NCBI GenBank assembly: GCA_023264735.1
Contig: JAHFVD010000038.1
Span: 1 to 64,000 of the forward strand
DNA: 64,000 nt
Origin: Mycobacterium sp.
GTDB lineage: Bacteria > Actinomycetota > Actinomycetes > Mycobacteriales > Mycobacteriaceae
Direction: 5' to 3'
Part shown: piece after piece, positions 9,279-18,243 of the stretch
Layout: the number at the start of each line of letters is the position of its first letter
How positions within the stretch are numbered: the stretch's first letter is position 1
Notes under the pieces: generated by a model
Seen by the model: the letters and a program-made list of their open reading frames with translations, nothing else
Told to the model about the DNA's origin: nothing
Databases searched by the model: none
Position numbers and translations under genes: made by a program

Positions 9279-10151
9279 ATGCAGTTCTGGTGCGGCACCC
9301 CATTCATGAAGGCGACGGAAGCTGTCGCGGTGGCCCGCATGGTCGACGAGGCCGGCTACGACGGCATGATCTGCGCCGACCACTTGATCTACCCGCGGGA
9401 TCTGCGCTCGCCGTACCCGTCGCCGAGCGGAAAGCCGGGTTGGCCGCCGGAGACCGCGTGGCCGGACAGCTGGGTGCTGATCGGGGCGATGGCCGCGGTG
9501 ACGACGCGGCTGCGGTTCTCCAACGCGGTCTATATCGCGCCGGCCCGCCCCCTGCTCGAAGTCGCCAAGGTGGTGGCGACGGCGGCGTCACTGTCCGAGG
9601 GCAGGGTGTCGCTCGGCGTCGGAATCGGTTGGATGCGTGAGGAATACGAACAGCTTGGTCAGGAGTTCGGCAACCGCGGTAAACGCCTCGACGAGATGAT
9701 CCCGGCGCTGCGTGCATTGTGGCAGGGCGGCTGGGTGTCGTGGAGCGGTGAGCACTATCAGGTGCCGGAGATGATGATCGAGCCGCATCCACCGCAGCCG
9801 GTGCCGATCCTGTGCGGCGGTGAGTCCGACGCCGCACTGCGCCGAGCGGCCGGGCTGTGCGACGGGTGGATCGGCACGGCCTACACCCTCGATGACGCCG
9901 CGTCCTACGTGACGAAGCTGGACGCGCTGCGCCGCGAATTCGGCCGCGCCGACGAACCTTTCGAGATCATGCTGGCGCTCATCGATCCGCCGTCACCGGA
10001 TCTGTACTCCCGCGCCCAAGACATCGGTATCACGGCAGTGATGTGTGCCCCGTGGATGACCGATCCTGCCGTCGCCGCCGGCGGTGACATCGAGCGCTAC
10101 CGCGGGCCGATCGAACGGTTCGCCGAAACCGTTGTCGCCGAATGTCGTTGA
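9279..10151 (+). CDS. LLM-class F420-dependent oxidoreductase
   Basis: This 290-residue luciferase-like TIM-barrel enzyme is the type that uses coenzyme F420 in mycobacteria. Typical segments are the opening beta-strand with GTPF, the sequence AAVTTRLRF near residue 72, the LGVGIGWMREEYEQLG strand-helix near 115, and the C-terminal GGESDAALRRAA glycine region. The ATG at 9279 is preceded by GAGGAG at the right distance, so it is preferred over an in-frame ATG 27 bp upstream. It follows the MFS gene by about 30 bp and may be co-transcribed. The substrate is unknown. Confidence 0.85.
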   Translation: MQFWCGTPFMKATEAVAVARMVDEAGYDGMICADHLIYPRDLRSPYPSPSGKPGWPPETAWPDSWVLIGAMAAVTTRLRFSNAVYIAPARPLLEVAKVVATAASLSEGRVSLGVGIGWMREEYEQLGQEFGNRGKRLDEMIPALRALWQGGWVSWSGEHYQVPEMMIEPHPPQPVPILCGGESDAALRRAAGLCDGWIGTAYTLDDAASYVTKLDALRREFGRADEPFEIMLALIDPPSPDLYSRAQDIGITAVMCAPWMTDPAVAAGGDIERYRGPIERFAETVVAECR

Positions 10152-10155
10152 GCAC

Positions 10156-11043
10156 TCACATCCAGACGGTGGCTTTCGGGCCTTCCCTGGGCTGAGCCAG
10201 CGGGTGACCGGCGCCCAACAGGTTGCCGGTGATGACGCCGCAGAAGCGGTACATCGCGATATCGAAGATGGTGTTGCTCATCGGCTGCTCGATGAAATGC
10301 CCGATCCGCTCGGCGGCGATGAATACGACCATCAGCAGCAGTCCGATCGCGATACCGGCGAAGGGATGGGCGGAGCCGTCCAACCGACTGAATGCCATGA
10401 TCGCGAAGAACCACGCCACCGAGCGGATGAAGATCTCATAGGGCAGCGGGATCGGCTCGTTGCGGATGCGTTCCAGGCCGCTCTGAGCGCTCACCAAAGC
10501 GGTGTTGACGCTCATCAGCATCACGCGGGCCTGGTTGTCGATACGACCGTCCGCGGACAACCGCTGGATGTCGACAGCCTGGCCGGTCATCAAGTCGACG
10601 GCGGTCGCGTCGGCGGGGTCCTCCGGCGTCAGACCGGTGACCCCCTCCACCGGAGCGATCCCGCGCAGCTCCGCGGCGAGCTGCCAGGCGTAGCGGACTT
10701 GGCGTCGGCGCATCCGATCCAGGACGGGAGCCATCTCCGGTGCACCGGAGTCGACAGACGACAGGCCGTTGTGAGTGGCGCGGGAGTTGATGATGACGTT
10801 GCCCCACAGGGTGCGGGCCTCCCACCACCGGTTGTAGGCAATGGTGTTGCGGAAACCGATGAACACTGAGGCGCCGATACCCAGCACGGACAACACCGAC
10901 GCGGCGTATTCGATCTGGGTGGGATCGGGAACCGGTATCAGCGCGGCGGCCGCCGCCAGCACCGCCACCAGGTCCCAGCGCAGCCGCCACAACACCAGCC
11001 CGGCAACCTTGAGCGGGCCCAGCTTCCCGACGCTACGAATCAC
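10156..11043 (-). CDS. Bestrophin-family (UPF0187-type) anion channel
   Basis: This 295-residue membrane protein carries the bestrophin signature near residues 62-82: F-R-N-T-I-A-Y-N-R-W-W-E-A-R followed by LWG. That helix lines the channel neck in the family. Four hydrophobic segments are visible, and the tail is soluble. Bacterial bestrophins form pentameric ion channels. The gene converges on the LLM oxidoreductase with only 4 bp between stops, and it diverges from the acyl-CoA oxidase-like gene. Confidence 0.85.
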   Translation of the reverse strand: MIRSVGKLGPLKVAGLVLWRLRWDLVAVLAAAAALIPVPDPTQIEYAASVLSVLGIGASVFIGFRNTIAYNRWWEARTLWGNVIINSRATHNGLSSVDSGAPEMAPVLDRMRRRQVRYAWQLAAELRGIAPVEGVTGLTPEDPADATAVDLMTGQAVDIQRLSADGRIDNQARVMLMSVNTALVSAQSGLERIRNEPIPLPYEIFIRSVAWFFAIMAFSRLDGSAHPFAGIAIGLLLMVVFIAAERIGHFIEQPMSNTIFDIAMYRFCGVITGNLLGAGHPLAQPREGPKATVWM

Positions 11044-11214
11044 CGCGTCAGCGTATTACCTGGCCGCGTCAGAGCAGGGCGTCGACGAGATTTCCGACCG
11101 CAAAGGTCGCGGCGAGCCCGAACGCCAGCTGCCGTTGGACTCACATCGACTCAGGTCTACCTGTGTTTGCCACATCCGCGTTTATGGAAGGGGCCCCGGG
11201 GATACTTTCGGGGG

Positions 11215-13128
11215 ATGACCACCACTGCGGAGCATCTGCGGAACGCCCTCGACGGCCGCTGGCGAGACGTGAAGAACGAAGTCCGCGCCGAATTGGCGAC
11301 GGAGGTCTTCCGGCCGCATTACACGCCCAACACCGCGATCGCCCGCGCCAAGGTGGCCGAGCAGATGAAGATCATGGCCGCTGCCGGCGCGGCCGAAGAC
11401 GGGTTCCGAAAAGAACACGGCGGCAACGGTGATGTCGGCGCGGCGGTTGTCCGCATCGAGATGCTCGCGATGTCCGACCTGTCACTGATGGTCAAGGCCG
11501 GCGTGCAGTGGGGATTGTTCGGTGGTGCTATCGAGAACCTGGGCACCCAGCGGCACCACAAGGCCTACGTACAGCGCATCATCGACCTGGATCTGCTGGG
11601 CTGCTTCGGGATGACCGAGACCGGACACGGCAGCGACGTGCAGTCACTGGAGACGACGGCCACCTACGCCCCGGCGACCGAAGAGTTCGTGATCAACTCC
11701 CCCACCCCGACGTCACGCAAGGATTACATCGGCGGCGCCGCCGAAACAGCACGAGTGTCAGCGGTTTTCGCCCAGCTCATCACCGGCGGCGAATCGCACG
11801 GCGTGCACTGTTTCGTGGTGCCGATCCGCGACGAGGACGGTAACGACCTGCCGGGCGTGACCACGTCGGACTGTCTGTACAAGGGCGGGTTACCCGGCGT
11901 CGACAACGGCCGCATCGTGTTCGACAACGTCCGCGTTCCGCGGGAGAACCTGCTGAACAAGTACGCCGACGTCGCCCCCGACGGCACCTACTCCTCACCG
12001 ATCGAGAACCCCAACCGGCGCTTCTTCACCATGCTGGGCACATTGATTCGCGGCCGAGTCACCGTCGGCGGCAGCGCGGCCGCCGCAGCTCGCGTAGCCC
12101 TGGATATCGCCACGCGATATGCCTTGCAGCGCAAGCAGTTCAGCGCCCCGGACGACGACGGTGAAGTGCTGATTATGGACTACCTGGCGCACCAACGCCG
12201 CCTCTTCCCCCTGATCGCGCGCTCGTATGCGCTGCAGTTCGCCCAGAACGAGTTGGTGGCCAAGCTGCACGAGGTGCAGACCTCCGACACCACCGACGCC
12301 GAGGAGCAGCGCGAGCTGGAATCGCGCGCCGCCGGCCTGAAGGCGGCCAACACCTGGCATGCCAGCGCCGCCATTCAGGAAGCCCGCGAAGCCTGCGGCG
12401 GCGCAGGCTATCTCGCCGAGAACCGGCTGATCGCACTGCGCGCCGACACCGACGTGTTCACCACGTTCGAGGGTGACAACCACGTGCTGACCCAGCTGGT
12501 CGCCAAAGACCTGCTGACCGCCTACGCCGACGACATCAAGGGTATGAGTCCGGTGGAGTGGGTGCGCTTCGCCGCGAACTTCGCCGGCGACCGGGTGCTG
12601 AAAAGGACTGCGGCCGAGACGATCATGCAAACGATCGTCGACTCGCGCCAGGACAATGAGGAGGAAGGCAGCCTCTTCAACCGCGGCACCCAGGTCAAGA
12701 TGTTCGAGGACCGCGAGCAGTATCTGCTGTCCACCGTGGCCCGACGCATGCAGGGCAAGTCCAAGGAGATGTCGGCGTTCGACGCGTTCAACGCCGTGCA
12801 GGATCACGTGCTGCACACCGCCAAGGCGCACATCGACCGGATCGTGCTCGAGGCGTTCGTCGCCGGTATCGACGCCTGCCAGGACGAGGAGGCCCGCGAC
12901 ATTCTGGGGCTGGTGTGCGACCTGTACGCGCTGTCGGTGATCGAAGATGACAAGGCCTGGTTCGTCGAACACCGCTTCCTGTCCACCGAACGGGCCAAGG
13001 CCGTCACCCGCGGCATCAACGAACGCTGCCGGGCGCTGCGCCCGCATGCCGAGCTGCTGGTCGACGGCTTCGGCGTGCCCGAGCAGCTGCGGTATGCGGC
13101 GATGCTGCACCCCGAGAACCTGGACTAG
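11215..13128 (+). CDS. Acyl-CoA oxidase-like flavoprotein (ACOX/acyl-CoA dehydrogenase superfamily)
   Basis: At 637 residues it is longer than a simple acyl-CoA dehydrogenase (about 390) and has the extra C-terminal alpha domain of acyl-CoA oxidases. Visible family segments are the flavin-binding FGMTETGHGSDV (about residue 137), REACGGAGYL (about residue 390), and TFEGDN (about residue 415), where the glutamate matches the catalytic base of ACOX and dehydrogenases. It would oxidise acyl-CoA to trans-2-enoyl-CoA using FAD, passing electrons to oxygen or an electron-transfer protein. The ATG at 11215 follows a GGGGGA stretch. The gene stands alone, facing away from bestrophin. Confidence 0.85.
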   Translation: MTTTAEHLRNALDGRWRDVKNEVRAELATEVFRPHYTPNTAIARAKVAEQMKIMAAAGAAEDGFRKEHGGNGDVGAAVVRIEMLAMSDLSLMVKAGVQWGLFGGAIENLGTQRHHKAYVQRIIDLDLLGCFGMTETGHGSDVQSLETTATYAPATEEFVINSPTPTSRKDYIGGAAETARVSAVFAQLITGGESHGVHCFVVPIRDEDGNDLPGVTTSDCLYKGGLPGVDNGRIVFDNVRVPRENLLNKYADVAPDGTYSSPIENPNRRFFTMLGTLIRGRVTVGGSAAAAARVALDIATRYALQRKQFSAPDDDGEVLIMDYLAHQRRLFPLIARSYALQFAQNELVAKLHEVQTSDTTDAEEQRELESRAAGLKAANTWHASAAIQEAREACGGAGYLAENRLIALRADTDVFTTFEGDNHVLTQLVAKDLLTAYADDIKGMSPVEWVRFAANFAGDRVLKRTAAETIMQTIVDSRQDNEEEGSLFNRGTQVKMFEDREQYLLSTVARRMQGKSKEMSAFDAFNAVQDHVLHTAKAHIDRIVLEAFVAGIDACQDEEARDILGLVCDLYALSVIEDDKAWFVEHRFLSTERAKAVTRGINERCRALRPHAELLVDGFGVPEQLRYAAMLHPENLD

Positions 13129-13143
13129 CTGTTCGACGGACGT

Positions 13144-13159
13144 CTCAGCGGCCGCTGAG
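13144..13159. terminator. Perfect palindrome downstream of the ACOX-like gene
   Basis: CTCAGC and GCTGAG pair around a GGCC tetraloop, 15 bp after the stop codon. A terminator is plausible. The rest of the gap up to 13304 holds nothing recognisable. Confidence 0.35.
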
Positions 13160-13304
13160 TCACACACCAGGGCGTGCGGGGGACGCCATCGCCGACGACA
13201 TCATCACCAAAGTCCGACGCAGACGAAGAACGCTCAACCAGATCAATTCACAGACGGACCACTGGTCGCTCATCAAGCCTTCGGAGTTGCCAACCGGGAT
13301 GTGT

Positions 13305-13952
13305 TCAAGGCATCGCGGCGCGGGACGTCGATCCACGCCCAGCTCGTCGCTGCCCCTCCGCGCTGAAGCAGGCGTCGAGAAGGCTAAACCCTCGGCCCAG
13401 CAACTCGCGGATCTCGCGCTCGCTCGAGGCCCCTTCCTCGACAACGGTTCGAGCGACGCCGATTAGCGAGCATCCGGCCACCTTGGCCTCAATGCCCAAG
13501 GACGAACCCCAGGCGTTGTGCAGGTATTCGGCGGCGATCTCTTCCCACTCACCCAGGATTTGCGCGTACCTCCGGCGGAGCACCGGCTCAGCGAACCAGA
13601 GTTGTACACATTGCACTTCGAGCTCCGGCGCCATCGTCGCGAATTTCACCGTCTGCTCTGCCAGAGCATCACGGACAACCACCCACGGATCTTCGCCCGG
13701 GTGCTCTTCGTCCAATCCTTTCCGGAATTCCGCGGCCAACAGCGGAATATCGGCGAAGACGACATCTTCTTTGCTTCCGAAGCATCGGAAGAAGGTTCTA
13801 CTCGAAAAATTCGCGTGAGCCGCAATTTGCTCCACCGTGGTGGCCTCGAAACCCTGTTCGCGAAACAGCACCACCGCTGAGCGCACGAGCTCCAGTCGCG
13901 CTTGGTGCTTCTTTCGCTCCCGCAGCGACTCGTTGGCGCTCACCCTGTGCAT
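13305..13952 (-). CDS. TetR/AcrR-family regulator, divergent from the Rieske-carboxylase operon
   Basis: This 215-residue protein has an N-terminal TetR helix-turn-helix. The recognition region is TVEQIAAHANFSSRTFFRCFGSKEDVV (about residues 39-65), and a ligand-binding helical domain follows. It points away from the ferredoxin-Rieske-carboxylase operon across about 210 bp that contain a promoter and an inverted repeat. It is therefore the likely local regulator of that operon. The inducer is unknown, but pathway substrates or CoA esters are usual for such regulators. Confidence 0.87.
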   Translation of the reverse strand: MHRVSANESLRERKKHQARLELVRSAVVLFREQGFEATTVEQIAAHANFSSRTFFRCFGSKEDVVFADIPLLAAEFRKGLDEEHPGEDPWVVVRDALAEQTVKFATMAPELEVQCVQLWFAEPVLRRRYAQILGEWEEIAAEYLHNAWGSSLGIEAKVAGCSLIGVARTVVEEGASSEREIRELLGRGFSLLDACFSAEGQRRAGRGSTSRAAMP

Positions 13953-14049
13953 GTTATCGGCTCAGAAGGTTCGGACATGACATGCGGGCTCGGCGCCGCA
14001 GGCCGGTGAGATGGTCTGCAGGCCAACGTTGGGCCTTGGTGGCATGACG

Positions 14050-14101
14050 TGTCAAAAAGCAGATTCCGCCTCTTGACAGTCTCTGCCAAGCGGCTTAGCG
14101 T
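14050..14101 (+). promoter_or_regulatory. Promoter with overlapping inverted repeat for the Rieske-carboxylase operon
   Basis: TTGACA (14073-14078) is followed by 17 bases and TAGCGT (14096-14101), an acceptable SigA-type -35/-10 pair. The -35 hexamer is the right arm of an inverted repeat whose left arm TGTCAA lies at 14050-14055. A repressor bound across the repeat would cover the -35 box. The divergent TetR protein is the obvious candidate. Confidence 0.5.
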
Positions 14102-14163
14102 CCTCTCGAGTGGTCTCGATCACACCTGATGGTCAGACCAAGACGTCTGAAGGAGCTCTGGCT

Positions 14164-14562
14164 ATGGCACTCCTCCACCCCGTGGAGCAGCACGCGGCTC
14201 TCGCGGATCCCGACAGCAGCGGATCCGCCCGAGGGGCCGAAGCGGCCGACCCCGAGGGATTCTCGGTCCGCGTCGAGCCGGCAGGACTCGAGATTCAGGT
14301 CGGCCCAGGCGAAGCGCTCATGCAGGCGGCCATTCGCCAGGGCTACCGCTGGCCCACGATCTGCGACGGGCGTGCCGACTGCGGGGTGTGCTTTGTCCGC
14401 GTCCGTGCAGGCGACGACCGACTCAGCCCCCGCACGCGAGAGGAAAGCGATCTTCTCGGCGAGTTCCGCCCCACCAAGAGTGACCCGGCGGCCAGCCGAT
14501 TGGCCTGCCGGCTATTCGTCCACGGCGACGGCGTCGTCGTATTCCGACCAGGTGTCCGATGA
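14164..14562 (+). CDS. 2Fe-2S ferredoxin
   Basis: This 132-residue protein has a ~33-residue polar leader and then a plant-type [2Fe-2S] fold. The cluster cysteines are C67, C73, C76 and C115 (spacing Cx5Cx2C...C). It should carry electrons to the Rieske oxygenase encoded 34 bp downstream, and possibly to the P450s of the region. No ferredoxin reductase is encoded nearby, so a housekeeping reductase must serve. The ATG at 14164 was chosen because GAAGGAG lies about 11 bp upstream; an in-frame GTG at 14110 has no such site. Confidence 0.87.
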   Translation: MALLHPVEQHAALADPDSSGSARGAEAADPEGFSVRVEPAGLEIQVGPGEALMQAAIRQGYRWPTICDGRADCGVCFVRVRAGDDRLSPRTREESDLLGEFRPTKSDPAASRLACRLFVHGDGVVVFRPGVR

Positions 14563-14596
14563 ACACCGTCGCCCACATTAGGAAAGGTAACCGCAG

Positions 14597-16027
14597 ATGA
14601 CCACCACTGAAAGCAACCGCGAGGTCAAGCACACCGCATGGATTCATGTCGGCGCCACCGCCGAGGACCAGACTTTTCCCACGGTGGGCGATTTGCTGGC
14701 GGAGGACACTCGGCCCGTTCCGGCGCCTCTGCTGGAACGAGAGGTCCGAACCGATCTGGGCTCTCACCCGGTTTCCGTCGAGCCCTACATCTCGACGGAA
14801 TACCTGAAGCTCGAGTATGAGCGCCTGTGGCCCAAGGTCTGGCAGATGGCGTGCCGCGAGCGGGAGATCGAGAACGCCGGTGACTACCTCGAGTACAAGA
14901 TCGGCGACCAGAGCGTCCTCGTAGTGCGGACAGAGGATGGCACGATCAAGGCGTACCAGAACTCGTGCCTGCACCGGGGCACCAAGCTCAAGGATGGCTG
15001 CGGCAACGCTTCGGACCTCCGCTGCCGCTTCCACTCGTGGGCTTGGAAGCTTGACGGGTCCATCAAGAACATCCCGTGCCGCTGGGACTTTCCCGACGTC
15101 AAGGACGGGGAGCTCGGTCTCATCCCGGTCCGGGCCGAGACCTGGCAGGGATTCGTCTTCATCAACTTCGACGTGAATGCTCAGCCGCTGGCGGACTTCA
15201 TCGGCGAGACGGTGAACCGTCACTTCGAGGCGATGCCGCTGACCGACGCGGTCAAGATCGTGCACGTTTCCAAGCCGGTCAACATCAACTGGAAGAACGC
15301 GCTCAACGCGTTCACCGAGTCCTACCACGTGTTCAGCGCGCACCCCCAGGTCGTGGAGTTCGTGGCGGACTGCAACAGCCAGTACGACACCTATGGGATG
15401 CACGGCCGGATGCACACCTGCCTCGGCGCGCCGAGTCCGTACCTCGACTATCCGGTGGATCCGCAGACCACGCTCGACGCCCTCCTCTCGGAGAACCTCG
15501 CTGACGCACTCGGGGGAGCCGAGGGAGCTCTGCCGCCGCCGACCGCCGAGCCGGGCGAGTCGCCGCGCGCGGCGTTGGCTGAGTTTGTCCGGGCGCAGAT
15601 GGCACAGCGCACCGGCGGAGACTTCTCCGAGCTCAGTGACACGGTCGTCCTGGACGGCATCCAGTACTTCGTATTTCCCAACCTGTGCCCGTGGTGGTCG
15701 GTCGCCTTTCCGATGGTGTACCGCGCTCGGCCGCTCGGCGACGACCCGAACTGGTGCACGTTCGAAGCCATTCTTCTGGCGCGGTTCCCGGCAGGCCAGG
15801 AACCGCCGCCCGAGGCGACGGTGATCAACCTCGGCAAGGACGAACCCTGGACGTCGGTGGAGGCGCTCGGCGCGCTGGGCCGGATCGTCGACCAGGACGT
15901 CACCAACATGGAGTACCAGCAGGCGGGAATGCGAAACCGCGGACTGAAATCCATTTGGTACGCGAACTACCAGGAGAGCATTCCGAAGCAGTTCGCAGAG
16001 GACCTCGCACGCTTCATCGGCCGCTGA
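14597..16027 (+). CDS. Rieske non-heme iron oxygenase, alpha (catalytic) subunit
   Basis: This 476-residue catalytic subunit has Rieske ligands C124, H126, C143 and H146. A mononuclear-iron segment contains ESYHVFSAH, giving H244 and H249. The residue that usually bridges the two metal sites is aspartate in aromatic-ring dioxygenases, but here the aligned position is E241. Glutamate at this site is known in Rieske oxygenases acting on quaternary amines, so hydroxylation of a non-aromatic substrate is possible. No beta subunit is encoded, which suggests a homotrimer. The gene follows the ferredoxin and precedes the hydantoinase-type carboxylase genes in one operon. Confidence 0.88.
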   Translation: MTTTESNREVKHTAWIHVGATAEDQTFPTVGDLLAEDTRPVPAPLLEREVRTDLGSHPVSVEPYISTEYLKLEYERLWPKVWQMACREREIENAGDYLEYKIGDQSVLVVRTEDGTIKAYQNSCLHRGTKLKDGCGNASDLRCRFHSWAWKLDGSIKNIPCRWDFPDVKDGELGLIPVRAETWQGFVFINFDVNAQPLADFIGETVNRHFEAMPLTDAVKIVHVSKPVNINWKNALNAFTESYHVFSAHPQVVEFVADCNSQYDTYGMHGRMHTCLGAPSPYLDYPVDPQTTLDALLSENLADALGGAEGALPPPTAEPGESPRAALAEFVRAQMAQRTGGDFSELSDTVVLDGIQYFVFPNLCPWWSVAFPMVYRARPLGDDPNWCTFEAILLARFPAGQEPPPEATVINLGKDEPWTSVEALGALGRIVDQDVTNMEYQQAGMRNRGLKSIWYANYQESIPKQFAEDLARFIGR

Positions 16028-16132
16028 TTCGGCCCTCACTGTCGCTCCCCCAGGAGGGAAAGGCCCGTCATTTGCGGTCGGGTCTTTCCTTCCTGATCCG
16101 CCGCTTCGATACCGACAAACCTGGAGTCCTCC

Positions 16133-18241
16133 ATGTCCACCGCTTCCGCGGCAGAGTCCCGCCCTTACTCGATCGGAGTCGACGTAGGCGGCACGCACAC
16201 CGATGTGATCGTCCTGGGTCCGTCAGGGCGCACTCGCGGCAAGGCCTTCACGACCTACGACGACTTCAGCCGTGGCATTGTCGACGCCATCACGGTGGCG
16301 GCCGATGAATTGGACCTCGACGTTGCGCAACTGCTCGCTGAAACCGACCTGCTGATCAACGGCACGACGGTCGTCACCAACATCATCACCCAACTCCGTG
16401 GCGCCCGCGTCGGGGTCCTGTTGACGGCGGGCTTCCGTGACACCTTCCGGCTGTCCGCCGGCCCCCGCACGAACGTCACCGATGACCACCTCCAGGTCAA
16501 CGTTCCGAACCTGGTGAGCCGGCAGGCCATTGCCGAGGTCACGCAGCGGACCAACTGGGCCGGCCAGCAACTGATACCCCTCAACGAAGCCGAGTTGGGG
16601 GCCGAAACCCGCAGGCTCGTCGAAGACGAGGGCGTGGAAGCGATCGCGATCTGCTTTCTGAACAGTCACCTCAATGCCGCGCACGAACTGCAGGCCGAAG
16701 CGGTCGTGAACCGGATGTATCCGGACCTATTCGTCACTCCGTCTCACCGGGTCTTCCCGGTGCGAGGCGAGACGCGCCGTTGGACGACCGCGGTCCTGAA
16801 CTGCTTCGTCTACCGCGACGCGCGCGTCTACATCGACTCAATCTGCAGGCGGCTCAGCGGTGCAGGGCTGCAGCGCCCGCCCGTGTTCTTTCAGGGCCTG
16901 GGCGGTGGCATCAGTGTGGAACGTGCGAAGAACTTCCCCCTCGCCCTGCTGCATTCCGGCCCGGCCGGCGGAGCCTTGGGAGCGAACGAGCTCGGAAAGC
17001 GCCTCGGGCTCAGCCGGATGTTGCTCGGGGACATGGGCGGGACCAGCTTTGATACCGGCATCATCGCGGACAACGTCATTCACACCGACAAGAACATCGA
17101 GATCGGGTCGTTCTTAACCGGCGTCAATGTGGTCGACGTCGTCTCCATCGGGGCCGGTGGCGGGAGCGTCGCGTGGGTCAGCGATCGCGGCATCCCGCAG
17201 GTCGGCCCGCGCAGCATGGGCTCAACCCCAGGGCCCGCGGCGTACGGCAAGGGCGGAGAGGATCCAACGGTCACCGACGCCATGATCGTTCTCGGTTTCA
17301 TCGATCCCGACAACTACTTGGGTGGTCGATTCCCCATCGATGGAGCGAAGGCGCGTGGCGTCATCGTGGACAAGTTCGGCGCACGCTTCGGATGGGGTCC
17401 GGAGAAGTCTGCCTCTGCGGTGCACGACCTCGTCACCGCCAACATGGCCAACGCGGTGCGGGAGGTCAGCGTCGAGAAAGGCTACGACCCGCGCAACTTC
17501 ACCTTCCTCGCCTACGGCGGGACGTTACCTCTCTTCGCGGCTCAGATCGCCGAACGGCTCCAGATCCCCACGGTGGTCGTCCCAGTCAACAGTTCGGTGT
17601 TCTGCGCCCAGGGTTTGCACGCGGCCGACTTCGTGTTCCGCCACGATCAGACCGTCGACTGGAGGATGGGCAACCTCGACGATCTGCCACGCGTGAACGA
17701 GATCGCCGAGAGGCTTTGCAAAGCCGCGCTCGACGGGATGCGCAACGAAGGCTTCGACGACGACTCGATCGTCCTCGAACGGAGCGCCGACGTGCGATTC
17801 GACGGCCAGGTCTACGAGCTGTCGATCTCCCTGCCGGACCGCCCCCTGGCCGACGGCGACATCCCCACGCTGGCCGAGGACTTCCGCGCTCTCTACGAGC
17901 GGACCTACGGGGAGGGCACCGCCTGGCAGGGAGTGGGCATGACGATGTTGAACTACGCCGTCACGGCGCGAGGTTTGAGCGCGCATCGGGCGCCAGAGCT
18001 CGCCGCGCTGGGCCAGGCGGACGCGGAGAAGGCTCTCAAGGGTCACCGCGAAGTCCATCTACCCATGACTGGGGCGTGGGCCCGCATCCCCGTCTACGCC
18101 GGAGCCGATTTCGAGCCCGGCATGCATGCCAACGGGCCGGCGATCGTCGACGAGAACGACACGACCATCTTCGTCCCACCCACCTATCACGTGTCCCGGG
18201 ACGAGCACTTCAACTACGTCCTGGCTAAGAGTGAGGTCTGA
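16133..18241 (+). CDS. Hydantoinase A / acetone-carboxylase beta-like ATPase subunit
   Basis: This 702-residue protein is of the HyuA/oxoprolinase family with an ASKHA nucleotide fold. Phosphate-loop motifs are DVGGTHTD (17-24), a GTTVVTN segment near residue 78, GDMGGTSFDTG near residue 300, and SIGAGGGS near residue 340. In hydantoinases, oxoprolinase, acetone carboxylase and acetophenone carboxylase this subunit uses ATP to phosphorylate the substrate or bicarbonate. The length is close to acetone carboxylase beta (about 717). It lies 2 bp upstream of its partner subunit. With ketone-forming enzymes around it, ketone carboxylation is favoured over hydantoin hydrolysis, but that is inference. 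Confidence 0.85.
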   Translation: MSTASAAESRPYSIGVDVGGTHTDVIVLGPSGRTRGKAFTTYDDFSRGIVDAITVAADELDLDVAQLLAETDLLINGTTVVTNIITQLRGARVGVLLTAGFRDTFRLSAGPRTNVTDDHLQVNVPNLVSRQAIAEVTQRTNWAGQQLIPLNEAELGAETRRLVEDEGVEAIAICFLNSHLNAAHELQAEAVVNRMYPDLFVTPSHRVFPVRGETRRWTTAVLNCFVYRDARVYIDSICRRLSGAGLQRPPVFFQGLGGGISVERAKNFPLALLHSGPAGGALGANELGKRLGLSRMLLGDMGGTSFDTGIIADNVIHTDKNIEIGSFLTGVNVVDVVSIGAGGGSVAWVSDRGIPQVGPRSMGSTPGPAAYGKGGEDPTVTDAMIVLGFIDPDNYLGGRFPIDGAKARGVIVDKFGARFGWGPEKSASAVHDLVTANMANAVREVSVEKGYDPRNFTFLAYGGTLPLFAAQIAERLQIPTVVVPVNSSVFCAQGLHAADFVFRHDQTVDWRMGNLDDLPRVNEIAERLCKAALDGMRNEGFDDDSIVLERSADVRFDGQVYELSISLPDRPLADGDIPTLAEDFRALYERTYGEGTAWQGVGMTMLNYAVTARGLSAHRAPELAALGQADAEKALKGHREVHLPMTGAWARIPVYAGADFEPGMHANGPAIVDENDTTIFVPPTYHVSRDEHFNYVLAKSEV

Positions 18242-18243
18242 TC

